64,000 bases of DNA from Eublepharis macularius (GCF_028583425.1 NC_072796.1:86108464-86172463); one strand, 5' to 3'. Positions 11,732 through 24,419 are shown, counted from the stretch's first letter. Program-made: numbers and translations. The notes: generated by a model from the letters alone, not told the origin.

Positions 11732-11849
11732 GGGCCAAGCTACACATGACGAATGACACTTGAACAGCAAGTGTATTTCTCCCTGTTCACTTGCCCTCCA
11801 CTCAATCCACTTGCCATTCAAGTGTCATTCGTCATGTGTAGCTTGGCCC
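11732..11849. mobile_element. Short inverted-repeat DNA element (MITE)
   Basis: The arms begin GGGCCAAGCTACACATGACG and match exactly for at least 33 bp; the whole element is 118 bp. Flanking bases are AAA on both sides, which is too little to call a target duplication. Related words (AACTACAC..GAATGACA) occur near 35127-35160. Confidence 0.75.
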
Positions 11850-12660
11850 AAAGATGCAAACCCAATAAGGATTGTAAGGACTGATATGCAGTAATCCTCA
11901 GCATTCTGTAGCAACTTCAGTGGTTGATTTATACTGAATCAGTAGAAACTGTATCAGTGAAGCATTTTCAAGAGGTTATTCATTCTTTCACCCAGATCTT
12001 TAGAAACTAAACAATCCACTGAGGTAATAGCTTTAGCCCAATATGCAGGACAATTGTATTTGAATTTTAGATGACTCCAGGAGGCATCTTGTGTTTCTAA
12101 ATGATATAAGGGGGAATGTCCTTATTTGGCACAAAGGTATGCTAACATAGGCATTCTACAATAACAGGCAGACTGATGGAGCATTAGGTTCAGACTAGGG
12201 AGTGACTTGGCTTTCAGTATGGTTAGTGAGAAATCAAGCCTGGTCATTTGGGGCAAGTGCCAAACTGAAGTAGACCTAGGAGGATGAGATTGGTTTTGTA
12301 GTACCAGAAGTGATAACTGTTACGGCGCCATTGTGACTCTCTTGAGATTCAACTGACTGCTGGGAGAACTGATGGGTTGTCTGTACAACTGAGGAACAAA
12401 TGTAAACCAGTCTGCCAGTCAACTGTGCTACAGAGTGTGTCAGAAGGCTTAGTCAGCAGAATCTGACTACAGAAGATAATGTAAACCTTTAAATTCCACT
12501 GAAACCAAAATACATTAAAGAGTCGCAGTGCAGCAAGGCTAGCATGTGTGCAACAAGTGAGGCTTCAATACTACCATGTGCAATATAGGAAGAATTTCAT
12601 ACCATCATAGATATTCACCTGCTATAGACAGGCAGCTGTAAGAACCCTCATGAGTAGCTG
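11850..12660. other. No recognised feature
   Basis: Non-coding DNA without clear repeat structure. Confidence 0.55.
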
Positions 12661-12664
12661 AGAC

Positions 12665-12800
12665 ATGAATGGATTGATTTGATTTATTACATTTGTAGCC
12701 CGTTCTCCCTGCAAACAGGTTTAGAGTGGATAACATTAAAAATTACATTTACATTAAAATGGTAACATTAAAGCCACAATAAATAACAGTTCAGTCATAA
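12665..12800 (-). mobile_element. SINE/LINE 3'-end fragment
   Basis: The words GATTTATTACATTTGTAGCC and CCCTGCAAACAGG match the reverse complement of the interspersed-repeat tail at 15365-15470 and the fragment at 50490-50610. These 3' ends are common in reptile genomes. The exact family cannot be assigned by eye. Confidence 0.45.
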
Positions 12801-13104
12801 AAACTTTTCTAGATGGCAGCCCATTTTTCCCAGCCCCAGTAAAACATTTCCATGAGGTGGGAGGTGATGGAAAACCAGGATGCGGATTTTACTACCCTGC
12901 CCCAACAGGAGACGGGCAGGAAACTCAGCCGTGGCTCAGCCTCAACCATATGCTAATCTGGTTGGCGGCTAATCTGCCTGAATCACATATGCTACACTCC
13001 AGCAAACACAAGCTTCATATTAAGTCTATTATTTGAGGCAACTCTACGCACTCAGGATAGATGTATATGGGATGCTCTCCTCCTTAAGCCTCACATTTTG
13101 GCTA

Positions 13105-13290
13105 GGAGAATAAAATAATAATAACATTCGATTTATGTACTGCCCTTTAGGACAACTTAATGCTCACTCAGAGTGGTTTACAAAGTGTGATATTAGTATC
13201 CTCACAACAATCATCCTGTGAGGTGGGCAAGGTTGTGACTGATTCAAGGTCACCCTGCTGGCTTCTAGAGCCCCCTACTCTCTTTTGGTC
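13105..13290 (-). mobile_element. tRNA-derived SINE, 3' half, reverse orientation
   Basis: Reads ATAATAATAACATTCGATTT then TGTACTGCCCTTTAGGAC, CTCACTCAGAGTGGTTTACA and CATCCTGTGAGGTGGG, the reverse complement of the body and tail of the SINE at 19798-20062. Confidence 0.75.
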
Positions 13291-13291
13291 T

Positions 13292-15360
13292 CCTGGCCAA
13301 AACATTTCTTTGTGTCCTGGCTTTTAAGTAAAGGAGTTAATTTTCTAAAAAGTTTCTTGCACAATCTATTTTTAGCCTGAGGACTGTTTTACAAGATTCA
13401 CTTTAGGCTGATAAATTCTTTGTGGTGCTTTAAACGATTGACCATTTTTTAATAGTTGATTTTACGGATTTTACATTGTTGTATTATTTTATCATGTTTT
13501 AATATGTAAACTGCCTCATGCAGCTTCTCCAAAGAGGTGGCATATACATTTTCTAAATAACAAATACAATAGAGAGCTGTTGGGGGCATGACATTGAGTA
13601 GGATTGTTCACCTGAGAGTGAAATGTTTATTGTGATTGGTTACTTTTCTGGTGGGGCATTGCTGAGTCAAACACAAAACTGATCAGTTTTATTTTCCATT
13701 TTCATAATTTTTGAGGTTGTTCTTTTCAATGGAAAAGGGGAAGGGGACCAATTGGAGCAGTACCAAAATCGCATAGAACATAATCCTCCCTCTAATCGAA
13801 AGAACCTCTCAGTTTCAAGCAAGTTTGAAAGGGTGGTTTTAGCCACACTAAGTTTTCTAAACCAATGGCCCAAATGGCTATCTACCATCTCCAGCCTGTC
13901 ATCAGCATGTAAAAAACCAAAGTCCTGTCTGTATTCGTTTCATTTCCCTATTCTTACAGTGACTGACAATAATTTTTTAACCTTTCCACTGAAAACTCTG
14001 CTTTTGCCTTCCTTCCTTGTTGTGGTTTGTTGTTTGTTTCCTTTTGGAAAGTGAGGAAGGCTTCCACTGTAGATCCCCTCCCCAGCCATCTTTTCACTTT
14101 AATTATTCCCTATGAGGGATTTCTGAGTGGGTGGAGTCATTTTTTTCCAAACAAATTTCATAAAAATTACAGCGGGCTGTCTCTTGTCTGTCCTTGAAGG
14201 AACCTCCAAGGTTTCAAGCAAATTCTACAGGCCCCTGAGCAAACTGCCCCCCTACCATTAGGCTTTTTTAAATTTCACAAGAAAATACAGATTTCATGAG
14301 GGAGGGTTTCTGTGACTACCAAGCAGCCAGGACTACTTTTTCCATTCCAGAGAGTTACAAGTAAGGCTCAAAAACAAGTGTGCGTGCATGTGTGTGTGCA
14401 TTTTTGTAGCTTGGAATTTTGTTTACACAAATTCCTACTTTGGAACCCTCAAAGTTGGTCTCTAATACTGACACCACATAACAGGGCATGACTGATCATA
14501 TCTAGGGCATGAAATATTAAATCCTAGAAGTCTTAAGCTGTTTTGTCCAAAAAAAGTATTGTATGTCTTTGAAACAGCACCTTTAGGCCAGCAGTCTTAA
14601 TGCCACTGATAGAAGAGTCTCCTGTCAATGTGTAAGAGAGCCAGATAAACATGGCATGGCTTGGTTGTGGTAGCCTCGCCTGTGGTTGCTGTGAAGTACT
14701 TCTGCATAACAAAAACATGTTGTATGGCACACTACAGTAATGATGCATAACATTAGAGAAAGAGAAATGAATGATGTTGCACAAGGTCTTTGGAAGTGTT
14801 GATCCGTAAGACTATCCTGCTGACTGAGGATGACGTTATTAAATTTTGTATGACTTCAAAACAAACTTGTCAGCAGGACCTTCAGCATGGGGATGTCTGA
14901 ATTAGTATAAACCCCGCACTTTGCTCTGTATTGGATCCCTGAACTCAGTTGGTCTGTGTGCAGAAAACTAAGCACAGACATGGGAGGAATGGAGCGGCTA
15001 GGACAAGAGTATATATTGAAGAAAGCCACGCACTTGCAGGAAAATAACTGAGCAACTCTACAATTTTACTCTTCTCATATACTTTTACAGTGAGCTGGAT
15101 TGGAAAAGGCTCAGATCAACATATAATAAGTGATGCAGAGGCTAACTTGAGTGAGAGCTGCACTAGTTTCAACTTGGAGAGGCTACTATGAGCTTCCCCT
15201 GAACCTAAGACCACCTCTTCCAGGACCCAGGGCTTTGTCTGCCCAGGTCTCTTCTCCAACTGTGTGTATATGTAAATCATGTGTGTGCACATACATGGTG
15301 CTAATATATGTTTTAAATGAATGATATGTATTATTTATATTTTTAATGGCTACTGCTGAT
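13292..15360. other. No recognised feature
   Basis: About 2 kb of AT-rich non-coding DNA. A 100-codon ORF near 13752 lacks any domain, splice-site or compositional support. Confidence 0.55.
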
Positions 15361-15361
15361 T

Positions 15362-15470
15362 GTGTAGTGTGTTTTAAATTGTTGTGAGCCCACTTGTGAG
15401 CCCACCCCTGAGCCCACTTGGTTGGGGTGGGCGGACTATAAATTTAAGTAAATAAATAAGAAAAGAAAGA
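15362..15470 (+). mobile_element. Interspersed-repeat 3' tail
   Basis: Contains TTAAATTGTTGTGAGCCC, a small internal duplication of GAGCCCAC, then GGGTGGGCGGACTATAAATT and an AAATA run. It has the typical form of a reptile LINE- or SINE-mobilised 3' end. Confidence 0.5.
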
Positions 15471-15955
15471 GGTTTGAGGAAGAGGGCCAGTTTCCCAATT
15501 GTCCTTACTTCCAACCCACATGCAACACGTCTGTGAACTTTTCAAGGAAGAAGGGATAGGCAAACCTGGAATTGTAAACACAAGCTCACAGAAAATGGCC
15601 CTATGAGCTGCCTAGTAGCTCAGGGAGAAAACCACAGCCAAGTTTCCCAAGGGCTAACTCAGGACTCAGACATTCCTCCCTGTGAATACATTTGAATATA
15701 AGAAACATATAAAATGGTTAGGATGCTGTACTGCCAAAGAAAGCTGCATTGAATTAAAACTTTTAATGCCACTTTTCCAAAACTCAAAGAGTAAAACATA
15801 ATTTAAAGCAGTATAATTTAACAGTACAATTACCAAAATAAAAACAAAGCAAACATATCAATTATCACAGCCATGGTACACCAACCAAGCTCAAGATGAA
15901 ATAGAATGGGTTTTCAAGAGGGGAGAACATATTTTGGTTTCTTGACAGATGGTTT
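15471..15955. other. No recognised feature
   Basis: AT-rich DNA between a repeat tail and the gypsy element; nothing identifiable. Confidence 0.55.
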
Positions 15956-15956
15956 T

Positions 15957-16363
15957 ATCCGGAGTCTACAGCCCAGGCCCCAGACTTACCTGGAGAAAAG
16001 GACGGGAGACCCCCGGGAGACAACTGTCAAGCTGCCTCAACTGCCAGTGGTCTGGGGTGGAGCAGTCACGACACTCTGGCAGCAGAGTCAGGGTGCGCAG
16101 AGGCTCCAGAGAAGGCAACACAGCCGGCAGCAAGTGTGGGAGGGGGAGAGCCAGAGGGGGAAGCCAGCCAGGGAAGGATAGCCACACCCAGCATCAATGG
16201 ACAGGCAGCCCAGATGCCGGTTGGGGTGGCACCTCGTGAGCAGAGGCAGAGACGGCTGAGGCGCATCATCTGGAAAGGCCCTGCCAGCCCAGTCCTGCAG
16301 GAAAGACTGAAAGAGAAGGGAGGAGGAGGAAAAGGAGGCACACCTGGAGGAAGCCTCAGCTAC
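15957..16363 (+). repeat. Upstream copy of a direct repeat in the gypsy element
   Basis: This stretch repeats 18069-18551: both run from CAGCCCAG and GACTTACCTGGA to GAAGCCTCAGCT. In the downstream copy the sequence follows RNase H and leads into the LTR. Here it is joined directly to integrase sequence. The downstream copy has about 65 bp extra from one more unit of an internal repeat around GGACAGGCAGCCCAGATG. The misplaced copy shows that the element has been rearranged. Confidence 0.8.
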
Positions 16364-17310
16364 GCGGTTTCCAGAGGTCATCCCTTTAAAGACCATGCAG
16401 ACCCCAGGGATGATCCGGGCACTGGCCAAACTATTCACGATGGTGGGGCTGCCGACTGAGATTGTGACTGATCGGGGAGTGCCCTTCCTTGCAAATGCCA
16501 TGCGCAGCCAACTCTGCCAGAACCTGGGGATCCGGCAGGTGTTCACTTCCGCCTATCACCCTCAGACGGACAGGTTAGCTGAGCATCTGAACTAGACTGT
16601 CAAGGAGGCACTGAAGAAGATGGTGCATGACAAACCCCATCAGTGGGACCTGTACAATGACCCCCTGATGTTCACTCTGCAGGAGACCCCACAGGCCTCC
16701 ACAGGTTTCAGCCTGTTTGAGCTGATGTATGGGCGCAAACCGTGGGGTCTACTCTCATGCTTGGCAGAGCAGTGGGGTCCCCGGGCCAGCAACCCAGCCC
16801 CGCCCATCTGGGAGTACATGAGCCAACTACAGGAATGGGTGCAGCAGTCTCAAGCTGAAGCTGGCCGACATCTGGCCCGCGCCCAGGCATAACAAAAGGC
16901 TGCACACGACTGGGGTACGTGACAGAGAACTTTTCAGCTGGGGGAGAAGGTCCTTGTCCATCACACAGTCTTCCCCAGGGAGGAGGGGGATCCGTGGCGA
17001 GGCCCTTATGTGGTGATGAAAGTGTTGGGACCCACCACCTACGAGATCCAGTTTGGTCCTCTTCGGCACCAGAGGATGACGCTCCACGTGAACCTGCTCA
17101 AGAGGTGTTATGAGCGAGGCAGTGAGGAGTGCCAGCTGGCCGATGACCCCCTGGAGCTACCCAACAGTGAGCTACCATGGACCGCCAAGGCCCTAGAGTT
17201 CAAGGAACCGAGGATGGGACCTCAGCTTGACCCCTCGTACAAAGCCCAGCTGCAAGGTCTCTGGATGCGAGTGCCCGGGGTCTTTTCGAGGCGTCCCGGG
17301 GCTACAAAGT
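16364..17310 (+). pseudogene. Gypsy integrase core and C-terminal domain, broken
   Basis: Translation shows the integrase core: an Asp in VTDRGVPF, then the TSAYHPQTD motif, then FELMYGRKPWG near 16,720. Next come the C-terminal tail with VLGPTTYEIQ, LHVNLLKRC and DPLELPNSELPW. It is disrupted by an in-frame TAG after the AEHLN motif (about 16,594), a stop near 16,890 and frameshifts between about 16,890 and 17,010. The core is incomplete at its 5' side, where it meets the misplaced repeat. In this element integrase comes before RT and RNase H, the reverse of ordinary Ty3/gypsy. Confidence 0.88.
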
Positions 17311-18062
17311 TAGTGCAGGTCTTAAAGCCAATCCCAAGAAGAGCCACTTTGGATTTCAGGAGCTCACATACCTGGGGTTTGTCGTGGGGGGCAGGCAGAT
17401 CTGGCCACCCCCCGAGAAGGTAGCCTCCATAGGAGACGTGCCCCAACCACAGACCAAGCATCAACTCAGACAGTTTCTGGGGATCCTTGGATATTATGGG
17501 TGCTTCATCCCCCATTTCCTGACTCACTCAGCACAGACTGCCTAAAGAGGGGCGGCCCCAATCGCATCAGCTGGACACCGGAGCGCGCGGCCGCCTTCGC
17601 TGACCTATGCACCGCCCTATCAGACACGACAAAGCTCTGGAGCCCGGACATTGAGAAGCCGTTCATATTGGCGAACGATGCATCGACCTCAGGCCTCGGG
17701 GCGCTCCTGATGCAGGAGCAGGACGGAACGAGGGTACCAGTACTGTTCCTAAGCTGCAAACTGCAATCAGCAGAGCAGAAGTACTCGACCGTAGAACGGG
17801 AAGCTCTTGCCATCAAGTGGGTTGTGGAGGCCCTGCAGTATTACTTGGCCAACAACCCATTCACGCTGATGAAGGATCACGCACTGCTCCAATGGATGCA
17901 CCAGATGAAGGAGCACAACCCCCGCATCCTGAGATGGTACCTTTCCCTACTGCCATACCGATTCTCCGTTAGGTACCGCCGTGGGGCCAACCACCTGGAT
18001 GCGGATTTCATGTCAAGGCTCTTTGAACCGGACCCTGCCGAGCCGACATCCAGGCTAAGAGG
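17311..18062 (+). pseudogene. Gypsy RT remnant plus RNase H
   Basis: At about 17,311-17,325 the linker (VFSRRPGATKLVQ) is fused directly to the end of RT (NPKKSHFGFQELTYLGFVV in a shifted frame). Compared with the copy at 61-64 kb, some 190-200 residues are missing, including the YIDD catalytic box. RNase H follows from about 17,530: ANDASTSGLGALL, VEREALAIKWVVEALQYYL, LMKDHALLQWMHQMKEHN and HLDADFMSR. The last box and most RNase H landmarks are kept, so decay is moderate. It cannot encode a working polymerase. Confidence 0.88.
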
Positions 18063-18068
18063 GGAGGT

Positions 18069-18551
18069 GTGTCCAGGGTCCACAGCCCAGCCCCCGGACT
18101 TACCTGGAAAAAAAGTTGGGAGACCCCCGGGAGACAACTGCCCAGCTGCCTCAACAGCCAATTATCTGGGGTGGAGCAGTCATGGCACCCCAGCAGTCAA
18201 GTCAGGGCGCCCAGAGGCTCCAGAGAAGGCAACACAGCCGGCAGCAAGTGTGGGAGGGGGAGATCCAAAGGGGGAAGCCAGCCAGGGAAGGATAGTCATG
18301 CCCAGCATCAATGGACAGGCAGCCCAGATGCTGGCCAGGGCGGCATCTCGGGAGCAAGGCCAGGGAAGTGCTGCCACGCCCAGCCCCAACGGACAGGCAG
18401 CCCAGATGCCGGTTGGGGTGGCACCTCGTGAGCAGAGGCAGAGATGGCTGAGGCGCATCACCTGGAAAGGCCCTGCCAGCCCAGTCCTGCAGGAAAGACT
18501 GAAAGAGAAGGGAGGAGGAGGGAAAGGAGGCACCTGGAGAAAGCCTCAGCT
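18069..18551 (+). repeat. Downstream copy of the direct repeat; purine-rich tract
   Basis: Follows RNase H in the normal place. It contains three degenerate internal units with GGACAGGCAGCCCAGATG and ends with a purine-rich tract near 18,505-18,535 (GAGAAGGGAGGAGGAGGGAA), a likely plus-strand priming site before the LTR. The frame of RNase H runs on through it to 18,612 as a low-complexity Gly/Ala/Pro/Gln-rich extension, like the extension of the 61-64 kb copy. Confidence 0.65.
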
Positions 18552-19019
18552 GGGACACATTCACATTCAGCCCCGCCCTGCTAGAGAGGCCAGGAAGGCA
18601 AGGAGGAGTTAGTGAAAGAGAAGGAACACATGGGAGCAGACACAGCTGGGAGGCATCAGGAGAGGGAAGGACCTTGGAAGGAAGGGCGGGGGCAGCTAAA
18701 GGAAACCCTATAAAAGCTGACTCAGAAGCGTGCTCCTGGTGGGTTGTGTAGGAGTGATGGAGGAGTGGAGAGAAGCGAGAGAGTGCAAGGAGGGGAGGAG
18801 GAAAGCTGATGAAGGAGAAGAAGGAGGAGAAGGAGGAGAGTAAGAGTGATGATGGGGTCAGGTTGAGCAGGCCAGCGAGTGGACTGAGAGGGAGTCTGGG
18901 TGAGGTATACTGCCCCTCCATTCAGAGAGCGGGGTCCTGCAGTATCCCTGACACCCCTTTGAAGTCAGAGCCAGGCCTGCCGGCGCCCCGCCCAGCGGCG
19001 CCTGTGGCAAGCCCTGACA
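18552..19019 (+). mobile_element. 3' LTR of the gypsy element
   Basis: The right end is CCCTGACA, matching the left end TGTCAGGG of the inverted copy at 61034. Both copies share CTATAAAAGCTG or CTTATAAAAGCTGG (TATA box), a purine-rich R region, and GGACTGAGAGGGAGTCTGGG, GAGGTATAC and GCAAGCCCTGACA in that order. The left end is uncertain; the first TG after the purine tract is at about 18,550. No 5' LTR is present. Confidence 0.75.
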
Positions 19020-19797
19020 AGTTTCACAGCTTAGGGCCATAGCAGTAAAAATCCTAAGACATTGCCACTTCAAAAAACAGAGAAGGAATTATATATTTTT
19101 AAAAAGCAGTGTTCTGTAACAACTCACTACAAATGAAGAAAACAAGAACAGTTGGGAGTGGACTGGAACCTTTCTTCCTTTTGTGCTATTCTTTTGCTTT
19201 CATATATTGGATTATTCAAAATTTTCGTACCCCTCCTGAATTCTGAAGTGGTGCTGTTACCTGAATTGGTCTCCTTGCAAATAAGAGAATGAGGGGGAAT
19301 TAGCAGCAAGGATGATGGCTATACGAGGGGGGTAACTGTGGGATGAGCTCCACCAGTGTTTATGAGATCCTTTCCCCAAGGTAGCAGATGAGATTGGTGC
19401 TTTTAGGTTCAAAGAGCAATCTTTTATTAAAAGAGAAAAATGCAAATGCACACAGCAGTAAATAATAAAATAGTCACACACACAGAGTCCTAGAAAGCTG
19501 GGCAGAAGATGGAATAGAGTGAGGGGAAGGGAAGTATATTTACTGATCCAGGAGAGTAGAGTGGTTCACAGAGGAAGAGAGTAGCTTCCAACGTCCCGTG
19601 TTCTTGACCAGGAGAGAGAGGCTTAGGGAAGTGACCCCAAAGGTACAACGCTCAGATCTGGAGGCATAGTGTACACACTTGAATGGGGCAAGAGCCCGGG
19701 TTCTTATAGGGCAAAACGTCCTGAGGCTGTGGGAGTCTCCTCAGCCATTGGGACAAAGACTGTAAAGGTCAGTCTGGGAAGTACAAAAGTTTGATTA
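19020..19797. other. No recognised feature
   Basis: Non-coding DNA between the gypsy LTR and a SINE; nothing identifiable. Confidence 0.55.
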
Positions 19798-20062
19798 TCT
19801 TGAGAGCCAGTTTGGTGTAGTGGTTAAAAACGCTCAGGACTCTAATCTGGAGAACCAGGTTTGATTCCCCACTCCCCCACTTGAAGCCAGCTGGGTGACC
19901 TTGGGTCAGTCATAGCTTCTAGGAGCTCTCTCAGCCCCACCCACCTCACAGGGTGTTTGATGTTGTGGGGATAATAATAGCATACTTTGTAAACTGCTCT
20001 GAGTGGGTATTAAGTTGTCCTTAAGGGCGGTATATAAATCAAATGATGTTGTTGTTGTTACT
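19798..20062 (+). mobile_element. tRNA-derived SINE, nearly full length
   Basis: Starts GAGAGCCAGTTTGGTGTAG, has box-B-like GGTTTGATTCCCCACTCCC, then CTTGAAGCCAGCTGGGTGAC, CAGCCCCACCCACCTCACAG, GCTCTGAGTGGGTATTAAG and GGGCGGTATATAAATCAAAT, and ends in a GTT run. It is the best-preserved member of its family in the window and a strong pointer to a squamate genome. Confidence 0.9.
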
Positions 20063-23000
20063 AATTACTTGCTTTCGGGGTGTGTGAAAGAAAAGGCAAA
20101 ATCTCTCCTGGAACTGCACAAAAGGGGCAGTTTGCTAATGAAGGCCACCAGAGCGGAGTTGATGAGTTTAGATATGAAAAATATGGGTTCCCAGAGAGAA
20201 ATTAACTTATTGATGCTGATTGATTGCTCACAAGCTTGGGGTGGGAAATGTAATCACAGGAAGAGGACATTGGAATGTGCTAATGGGGTGACTCAGCGAG
20301 ACCCACTACTGTCATGGTCTCATGCCAGTTGCTGGGAGGACAGTAAATTCAATCACTCCAGTCTTCTGCATTGTATCTGAGTCAATCTGCGTGTGACTCA
20401 ATCTCCCAGGTGGGTCTTCGCAGTGCTTTGCCCAGCTGGCTTGGAATTTCCCCTGATGCAGACCAAGCTGCATTAATCCAGGGGCCCTGTGATTTTTATA
20501 TCACCGGCCTGTATTAAAAATATATTAAATATGGCAGAGGCCAGAGCCGACCAGTTACAGTGCTACTTGGGACTCTTCTATCGAATTCTGCTATGTGTGG
20601 ATGGGGCCATTTTTGTCACTGAACATGTCTTTACAGAAAGGAAACTTGAAGATGAGCCCAATCCACTGTCTGTAGCTGCTGTCAGGGCTGATCCATGAGA
20701 AACTTTCCTGTTCTCATATTCATGATAGACTGAAGAGATGCACACATATTCCAAAACATGTAATGGTACGCCACTAGTCAGATCTGGTCCAAATGGTCTG
20801 GCATCTTTCTGTCAACAATCATTCTGACCTTTCTTCTCCATGGCAATTATCTTTCAAGTGGTAAAAACTATTTTAATGAGAAGAATTAATGTACAGCAAT
20901 GTGTTATCCTTCCTTACTGAAAACATTAATTTACAGGGATGAACACAACACAGGAAGCTTCCTAGAGGCCTTAACAAAGTGCTTTCCCTTCCGCCTCCAC
21001 CCCCCGTGCTTGTTATTTTCACAGAATGATGAATATGGTTGTTTTGAAATTCTGTTTATGTTGTGTTATTGCTGATTATCTATTGATAAAACCTTATTTA
21101 AGTGTGTCTTAATAGTCATTTACTAAATGATAGATTTGAAAATGCTTGTGTTATTTATAATCTGATTGTAATGTATACACTGCACTTCTTGAGAAACTTT
21201 TGAGTTTGCAAACATTTGGTTGTTTCTATATATTGCCTCAGCTTGCAGGGAGAAATCAACATGCAGAAGGACAAAGAAAGTATTCCTTCCAGCCTTTCCA
21301 CAGCACACACATAGTATGCAGGCAGCATAACTATGGACCTTTGCGGGCAATGGGAGGTCTGTATGCACCTCCCCTCTTAAGCTTATGTAACTTAACTAAG
21401 CAAAGGGACAGGATTAGATCTGGAAGGTTCATACTGTTCTCTGAATTGTCCTGGCATGCTCTACATGAGTGTCCATGTGTGCTGAGTTGGCATGTGAGTA
21501 AAAAGGCTTTCTTAAAACTACCAGAATCACTTTATACACAGGCACCAGGTTGTAGGAGGGATCACATTCATGGTAACTTTGGCTCTCTCATGGATTCCAG
21601 AATATAACTGTTTAATTCAATCATTTGTCTAAAAAAATGGCTGTCATATATGGGTGTCATATATCCTGACACATCCGAAAGACAAATCATAAACAGTTGC
21701 TGTTTACTATATATTTTGTATTATTGTGTCCTATACTGTACTGTAGATTATTATGGGTTCATCCAGCATCCATGGTTTTTATAACCCACTTTAGGGGCAC
21801 CATATGCCAAAAGTAGTATATGAATATAATAAATATACAAGTAAATAATCAGCGGAGTCAGAAACAATAGTTTAATTCCACTGGAATATTTTGTTTAATA
21901 AATCTGGCCTGATTAGTCAGGAACATTCTGTTGCTTGCTAGCATTATTTGGTGAGAAACGCATCAACTTTGCAAACATCCTAAGTTTGCTGAACATTTTT
22001 GGAACTGTTGCTTGGAAATCAATCAGTTGTAGTTTCCCTGGTGCCCTGTATTATACACACTGCTGTTCAAGATGCAAACCATTCTCTTGACCCTGATCTA
22101 AGGATAAACACAGCTGGTAAAAATTGGAATATTTATTCATTTGATTTAAAACAGAAACAGCTTGAAACAGGTACTTCATAGGTGAAGAGGAATAGCATAT
22201 GGTAAGCAAATATTTTTACACTTGTAGGGGGCAGGGGTCAACTCAAGAGCCACTTGTTCTTGTTAATGGAAATAGAGCTGTCCTCTCTGGAATGCTGAAC
22301 TCTTTAATATGGAATTGCTTCACTGAAATATTCAAGTACACTCTACTTAATCCTATAACCGAATCAAAGACCCGAGTGTTATTTATTTTGTTCTTTGGCT
22401 CACTCTCAGTCACTTTTTATGGATTCTACCAAAGCTTGAAAGTCACTATGGTTTAGAGATGAGAGAGGATTTGAGATCAGATGATTTGAAATCTGTTCTT
22501 CTGTTTGGAAGCCCAGCCCCAGACTTACCTGGGACCCCTGTTTGAGGGCTGTGGTGTGCCAGGTGCAGTGCAAAGCAGCTGCCAATTCTTCCAGGCCCAG
22601 GTTGCTCCCAGCAGTCTCCATAGGGATGCATAGCTGTTAATAAGTTCAAATTGCCCAGCCAGAGGTTCGCTGGTCAGGCTTAAATTCTGGAGTCAACTGG
22701 GTCTCTCCAGCAGTCATCTCTGGGCTGCATCCCACCCATCCCTTCCTCGGTTAGGTTCTGGATTTCTGCACTTGGCAGGTTATGTTCTTTTCTGTTGGCA
22801 TATGGGCCTCCTGTGTAGTTCTGTTTTCCTTGGCTGCTTGTTCTGTTCTTGTCACAACTTTAGGGTATGACAGTAATGATTTCTGACATTAGAGGAATTT
22901 GTTTCTGAACCTCCCCATTTCTGAAATGCTTTCCCACTCCTCCTTCATATTTAATTTATTTGAAATATTGGTAAGTCACACTACCAGTACAATGTTTTGT

Positions 23001-24419
23001 GGCAGTTGCAAAATAAGTTAAAACATTAAATAACAGTACATAAAAATACTAATAAACCCCACCATATAAAATTGGGTGTGTGCGTGTGCGTGTGTTTACT
23101 TGAGTTCAAATAAAAAAATATAAAAAATAAACCAAAATACAGAGAAAACTAGGCTTGCCAGGGAACCAAGGGGCCAAGGGGGGGGGGAGATGTGGCTTGC
23201 AGGGCTGTGGCAGCAGGGTGCTTGTGTCATTTTCTGGCACGATGGAGGAGCTGCAGGATGTGCTGAAATCCACTTCAATAAAAAAAATTCCCGTTTGGAG
23301 TTGATTTTTACTGAACTGGGCTTCAGTGCACCCTGCAGCAACTCCATCATGAGAGCACAGGAGCATGGACACATGCTTCCCACCCAATATGTCTCCCCCC
23401 CTCCACTGGCCAGGTGAGCAGGGGCATGGGGTGGCAAGTGGGGGTGGGGGTATGGCAAGCCCAGAGCAAACATAATAAAACTGGCAGAGGATGAAATGAC
23501 CAGATAACTGGGTTAAGTTTTATACATAAAGGGGAAAGAAGAAACAAGAAGAAAATACACATTTTATTAAATTCCTGGGAAAGATAAAAGGTTTTGCCTG
23601 GCACCTAAAATTCAAAATATGAGCTATGACACAAAATATGACACACACGTTTCTTGGATGAAGCAGCAATATTTTTTTGACTTTGATCTCAGAATGCATA
23701 GGAGCACAGCTGAAAGACCAAAGTAGAGCTATCCACAGATATGTAGAGAGGTATCCACACACATAATCTAGTATTGCTCATTTCAGAAATACCAACTTCT
23801 TTCATCTTTACAAGATATTGAACCCAGTCTTCTTTGTGAAGGTTGATGGGGGAAAGTTATATTAAAGACATTCTGCTGTGCTCATGCAAGTCCAGCCCCT
23901 CTAAAATACTTTCCTGTGTCAGACCATTAAGAAGAGCAATAAAGCCAAATAAACTAGCTAGAGCTTCTACTAATATGAAAGATGCACATGAGTGAAATCT
24001 AGGAGTCCATTCATATTCCTGGAGGATTCTCCTTCCTACATCTTAGGGAGTTTGTAACAGAGGAGGGAGTGGAAGTATCATTCCAACCTACTGATTTTGG
24101 GGGATGGGGACTTGCAGTCCATAGAGCAAGAATCATGACTTTTTACAAAGGATGATTGCAGAATTCCTTCAGACCTCATGCTTGAACCTGGGTCTCTTCC
24201 CTCTGTACTACTTATCATATCAAAAACCAATCCAATCACGTCCAGTGAGCTGGTCAACCAATTTTGCACTCTCTCCATCTCTTTTTCTTCGGAGTGTGTA
24301 GAGGCTGCTGAAAATGGGGGAGAACAAAATGTCAGTACTTTAGGTGTGAACTTTGATTCAAGGATTATTGGAAGGGTTTCTGGTGTTTGATAGCTATGGG
24401 TACCAGGGAAAACCAACTT
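20063..24419. other. No recognised gene; mostly unassigned DNA
   Basis: More than 4 kb without identifiable genes. Near 22,510 a 23-bp word (GCCCAGCCCCAGACTTACCTGG) resembles the gypsy repeat at 18,085; it is too short to call. A short GT run lies near 23,075. None of the ORFs has splice sites or domains I recognise. Confidence 0.5.

Noticed and set aside
22498..22525. Gypsy-like word GCCCAGCCCCAGACTTACCTGG
   Set aside because: Only about 23 bp match the repeat at 18,085, with no further similarity on either side.
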